A stretch of DNA of 64,000 nt from Williamsia soli (GTDB taxonomy: Bacteria; Actinomycetota; Actinomycetes; Mycobacteriales; Mycobacteriaceae): assembly GCF_017377795.1 (NCBI RefSeq), contig NZ_JAFRDR010000001.1:744001-808000 (forward strand), in the 5' to 3' direction. The notes beneath the pieces were generated by a model. The model had not been told where the DNA came from. It did no database searches and worked only from the letters and a program-made list of their open reading frames with translations. This document shows, in pieces, positions 61,022 through 64,000 of this stretch. The translations under genes were made by a program, and so were the position numbers. Numbering within the stretch: position 1 is the first letter of the stretch; every line of letters begins with the position of its first letter.

Positions 61022-62286
61022 TGGGGATGGGACGACTGAGCAAGCGTTTCTGGATGTCGACCGCGATCGTGGTGGCCGTGGTCGTGGCACTCGCTGTCGT
61101 GTATGTCGGCTACCAGAAGGTCAGCTACAAGACGTACAACGCGTATTTCTCCACCGTCAACGCGATGTACGAGGGCGACGCCGTCAAGGTTCTCGGTGTC
61201 ACGGTGGGGACGGTCGGGAAGATCACCCCACGCGACGGCGACGTGAAGGTGGAACTCAAGGTCGATCGCGATCAGGAGATTCCCGCCGACGCGGAGGCGG
61301 TCGTGGTCGCGCAGTCACTGGTGTCCGGCCGGTTCGTCCAGTTGACACCGGTGTTCGAAGGCGGTCCCGCTCTGAAGGACGGTGGCTCCATCCCCATGGA
61401 GCGGACCGCGGTTCCGGTCGAATGGGATGAGGTCAAGGCCGAGTTGAGCAAACTCACCGAGGCCGTCGGCCCCGATGGCGCCGATCCCGGCTCCGTCGCG
61501 AACCTCGTCGACGTCGCCGACGAGAACCTGAACGGGAACGGCACGGCCATCCGGCAGTCACTGCAACAACTCTCGGACGTGACGAGCACGTTGGCGGACG
61601 GTCGCGACGACCTGTTCAACTCCATCCGGAACCTCCAGGCGCTCACCGAAGCGTTGTCGAAGAGCTCCGAGCAACTGGTCCAGTTCAACGGCCGAATCGC
61701 GTCAGTCAGTCAGGTTCTGGCCGACAACACCGACAGTCTGAACGGCGCGCTGACCAACCTCGACACCGCGTTGACCGACGTGAAATCGTTCATCGAGACC
61801 AACGGCGCCACCCTCAGCGACTCCATCGCCCGACTCGGCGACGCTACGAACGTGCTCGCCCAGAAGGACCAGGAAATCCGGGGATTGCTCCACTCCGGAC
61901 CTACTCAGCTGTCGAACTTCTACAACATCTACAACCCGCTCCAGGGCTCGCTCTCCGGCATCTTCGGACTCGGTATGGGAGGCAACCTGATCAACCTGTT
62001 GTGCGGGTCCATCCAGGCGAACGATCGTCCCGGCCAGGAAGCCGACGTCGAGAAGTGCGTCGACGTGCTCGCGCCGGTACTCGCGTCCATCTCGGTCAAC
62101 TATCCGCCGGCCCTGATCAACCCGGTGTCCGGCATCGACGCCAGGCCCGACCAGATCCAGTATCAGAACGCCAGTGTGAAAGCCCGCGCGCAGCAGAGCA
62201 TTCGCGATCAGGACGCGGAGACCCGCAAGAAATACAACAACCCGGGGCTCGCGCAGTTGCTGGTGCCGTTCGGGGGTGAGGGCTGA
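61021..62286 (+). CDS. mce4D: Mce4D sterol-uptake protein
   Basis: MCE-family protein of 421 residues: anchor (about 13-35, AIVVAVVVALAVVYVGY), MCE domain (YFSTVNAMYEGDAVKVLGVTVGTVGKI, about 45-125), helical region and a short C-terminal tail. ATG 61021 overlaps the mce4C stop (TGATG); a GTG one codon upstream is possible. Subunits D-F complete the six-protein Mce4 set. Confidence 0.93.
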   Translation: MGMGRLSKRFWMSTAIVVAVVVALAVVYVGYQKVSYKTYNAYFSTVNAMYEGDAVKVLGVTVGTVGKITPRDGDVKVELKVDRDQEIPADAEAVVVAQSLVSGRFVQLTPVFEGGPALKDGGSIPMERTAVPVEWDEVKAELSKLTEAVGPDGADPGSVANLVDVADENLNGNGTAIRQSLQQLSDVTSTLADGRDDLFNSIRNLQALTEALSKSSEQLVQFNGRIASVSQVLADNTDSLNGALTNLDTALTDVKSFIETNGATLSDSIARLGDATNVLAQKDQEIRGLLHSGPTQLSNFYNIYNPLQGSLSGIFGLGMGGNLINLLCGSIQANDRPGQEADVEKCVDVLAPVLASISVNYPPALINPVSGIDARPDQIQYQNASVKARAQQSIRDQDAETRKKYNNPGLAQLLVPFGGEG

Positions 62287-63554
62287 TGCGCGGGATGTCG
62301 CGTCGCAGCAGCGCTCTGCGCAACGTGATCGGTGCAGTGGTGGTCAGTTCCGCCCTCGTCGTCACCGGCTGCTCCTTCGACGGTCTCAACTCTTTGCCCG
62401 TCCCTGGGGCCGAGGGCACGGGCGACGGTTCCTATGAACTGATGGCCATGATCCCGAACGCTGCCAACCTCGTTCAGAACGCACCGGTCCTGATCAACGA
62501 CGCCACCGTCGGCAGCGTCGGCAAGATCGAGGTCAAGAACTGGCAGGCAGAGCTGACCCTGCGACTGAACAAGGGCACCCAGGTCCCGGTCGGCTCCTAT
62601 GTCATGGTCGGCCTCACCAGTGTGCTCGGGTCCTTGAACCTGCAGATCGTGCAGCCCGAGAACGCGGACAAGGGCACCATGTCGCCGGGCGAGCAGATAC
62701 CTGCGACGAGTTGTCCCGAGCAGGACAACATCGCCCCGCCGACCAACGAGGAGCCGATCCCGGACATCAACTCGGCGCAGCAGGTCGCCGCATGCACGTA
62801 CCCGACCACTGAGCAGGTTCTCAGCTCGCTGTCGGTCGTTCTGAACGGTGGCGGGCTGGCGCAGGTCGGCGACATCGTTCACGAGATGAACGCCGCCCTG
62901 GCCGGGCGGCAGGATGTATTGCGGGATCTGGTCCCACGCTTGAACACCCTTGTCGGCGAGCTGAACGACCAGCGCGAGAACATCATCCGAGCGATGGAGG
63001 GGCTCGACCGGCTGACGGGAAAGATCAACGAGCAGGCGCCTGTCGTCGAGAAAGCGCTGGCCGACGGGCCGAAGATCCTGAAACTACTCGTCGATCAGCG
63101 GGTGCATTTCACCGACGCGCTGGGCGCATTGAGCCGGATGAGCCGCACCACCGATGACATCCTGCAGGCGAACTCCGAGGACATCGAGGTGCTCACCAGC
63201 AACCTCGTCCCGGTTCTCGATCAATTGCAGTCCACAGGGCCGTCGTTGACCCAATCCCTGGGCATCCTGCTGACCTTCCCGTTCGCGGAGCAGGCCATCC
63301 CGCAGGTTGTCCGCGGTGATTACCTCAACGCCGTCATCAACCTCGACCTCACGTTCGGACGCCTGCAACGCGGCGCCCTCGCCAGCGTCGGGGTGGCCAG
63401 CCAGTTCTACGGTCCAGAAGGCATGTTCGGCAAACCCGCCGGCGCCGCGGGCCGAGGCGACAACCCGTTCACCGGACCGTTGACCGATGATCCGCCGCCC
63501 CAAACTCCAGCGCCTGTAGCAGGAGCGCAACCGACAGGGGAGGAAGGCCCATGA
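62286..63554 (+). CDS. mce4E: Mce4E lipoprotein (LprN-type)
   Basis: MCE-family lipoprotein of 422 residues. The signal peptide ends in the lipobox VVTGC (Cys29), as in other MceE proteins. The MCE domain (about 50-135: YELMAMIPNAANLVQNAPVLINDATVGSVGKI) and helical region follow, then a Pro-rich C terminus (DDPPPQTPAPVAGAQP). It overlaps mce4D and mce4F by 1 and 4 bases. Confidence 0.94.
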   Translation: MRGMSRRSSALRNVIGAVVVSSALVVTGCSFDGLNSLPVPGAEGTGDGSYELMAMIPNAANLVQNAPVLINDATVGSVGKIEVKNWQAELTLRLNKGTQVPVGSYVMVGLTSVLGSLNLQIVQPENADKGTMSPGEQIPATSCPEQDNIAPPTNEEPIPDINSAQQVAACTYPTTEQVLSSLSVVLNGGGLAQVGDIVHEMNAALAGRQDVLRDLVPRLNTLVGELNDQRENIIRAMEGLDRLTGKINEQAPVVEKALADGPKILKLLVDQRVHFTDALGALSRMSRTTDDILQANSEDIEVLTSNLVPVLDQLQSTGPSLTQSLGILLTFPFAEQAIPQVVRGDYLNAVINLDLTFGRLQRGALASVGVASQFYGPEGMFGKPAGAAGRGDNPFTGPLTDDPPPQTPAPVAGAQPTGEEGP

Positions 63555-64000
63555 GAATCACGCCTTTCGTCCGCATGCAGCTGATCATCTTCTCGATCGT
63601 CACCGTGATCGCGGTGATCGCGGTTGCGGTCTTCTACATTCGCGTCCCCAGCATGGTGGGTGTCGGGGAATACAACGTCGAGGTCGAACTCCCCAGCACC
63701 GGTGGGCTGTACCAGAACGGAAACGTCAGTTACCGCGGCGTGGACGTGGGCAAGGTGCAATCGGTGACGCTGACCGAAGAGGGAGTGGTGGCGAAGCTGT
63801 CGATCAACTCCGACACCAAGATTCCGAACAATTCGATTGCGTCCGTGCACAGCGTCTCCGCGGTCGGCGAGCAGTACCTCGAGTTTCTGCCAGACCCGGA
63901 GACTGAGGCCACTGGCAACATCAAGAACGGTGCGGTGATCGAGAACGGCACGGTGCCGGTCGAGGTGGGCACCTTGCTGGATCAGACCAACAATCTGCTG
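63551..64000 (+). CDS. mce4F: Mce4F sterol-uptake protein, N-terminal part (cut by window edge)
   Basis: First 150 residues of the sixth Mce4 subunit, running off the right edge. A membrane anchor (about 8-31, RMQLIIFSIVTVIAVIAVAVFYIRV) and the MCE domain (EVELPSTGGLYQNGNVSYRGVDVGKVQSV, about 43-125) are visible. ATG 63551 overlaps the mce4E stop (ATGA). Confidence 0.93.
   Translation, partial: MRITPFVRMQLIIFSIVTVIAVIAVAVFYIRVPSMVGVGEYNVEVELPSTGGLYQNGNVSYRGVDVGKVQSVTLTEEGVVAKLSINSDTKIPNNSIASVHSVSAVGEQYLEFLPDPETEATGNIKNGAVIENGTVPVEVGTLLDQTNNLL

Overview
High-GC actinobacterial chromosome of the order Mycobacteriales. The gene set (Lsr2, a KstR/KstR2-type sterol catabolic island, a mce4 transporter) and the overall style suggest Gordonia or a close relative such as Williamsia, Dietzia or Rhodococcus. 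The genus is inferred from gene content and not proven. No rRNA, tRNA, CRISPR array, insertion sequence or phage gene was recognised.

Region 1 (1-10.9 kb) is conserved housekeeping DNA, all on the + strand and tightly coupled by 1-8 base overlaps. It holds the end of ftsH, the folate genes folE-folP-folB-folK, two actinobacterial membrane proteins (DUF3180, DUF6779), a DUF2520 protein, panC-panD-coaX, a rhodanese-like protein, lysS and lsr2, and closes with a strong terminator. The lsr2 gene is not followed by clpC as in mycobacteria; the sterol island begins there instead.

Region 2 (11-25.5 kb) is the KstR2 regulon, which degrades the last two sterol rings (C/D, the HIP intermediate): fadD3, fadE30, ipdF, fadA6, an aldehyde dehydrogenase, kstR2, a DUF389 membrane protein, ipdC-ipdB-ipdA-echA20 and two SDR genes. 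KstR2-type operators (AnCAAGnnCTTGnT) are visible at each expected promoter.

Region 3 (25.5-30 kb) is a non-sterol interval: a GNAT protein with a GyrA-like front end, a secreted protein with a candidate Cys-His pair, and a Tat-exported PhoD phosphatase.

Region 4 (30-37.9 kb) starts side-chain degradation: ddn and fadA5 divergent from cyp125, then DUF35-ltp4-ltp3-SnoaL divergent from an F420-type luciferase-like gene. KstR boxes (TnnAACnnGTTnnA) sit between the divergent pairs.

Region 5 (38-44.4 kb) is accessory: a solitary nuclease-like gene, a P450 resembling the haem domain of CYP102/BM3 without its reductase, three TetR regulators, an ABC1 kinase and a small membrane protein.

Region 6 (44.4-64 kb) returns to the KstR regulon: echA19 divergent from fadD19, a small block of unassigned oxidoreductase, hydratase and SDR genes, fadD17-fadE27-fadE26 divergent from fdxD-hsd4A, then the mce4 sterol import operon yrbE4A-yrbE4B-mce4ABCDE-mce4F, cut at the right edge.

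Together the genes would import sterol (Mce4), activate and shorten the side chain (CYP125, FadD19, FadD17, FadE26/27, FdxD, Hsd4A, FadA5, Ltp3/4) and open rings C/D (FadD3, FadE30, Ipd proteins, EchA20, FadA6). The ring A/B genes, kstR and the propionyl side-chain (igr) operon are not in this window. The least explained items are the GyrA-like/GNAT fusion, the secreted Cys-His protein, the orphan BM3-like P450, a tandem repeat spanning a stop codon and the next start codon, a duplicated fadA6 3' end, and several long intergenic palindromes.
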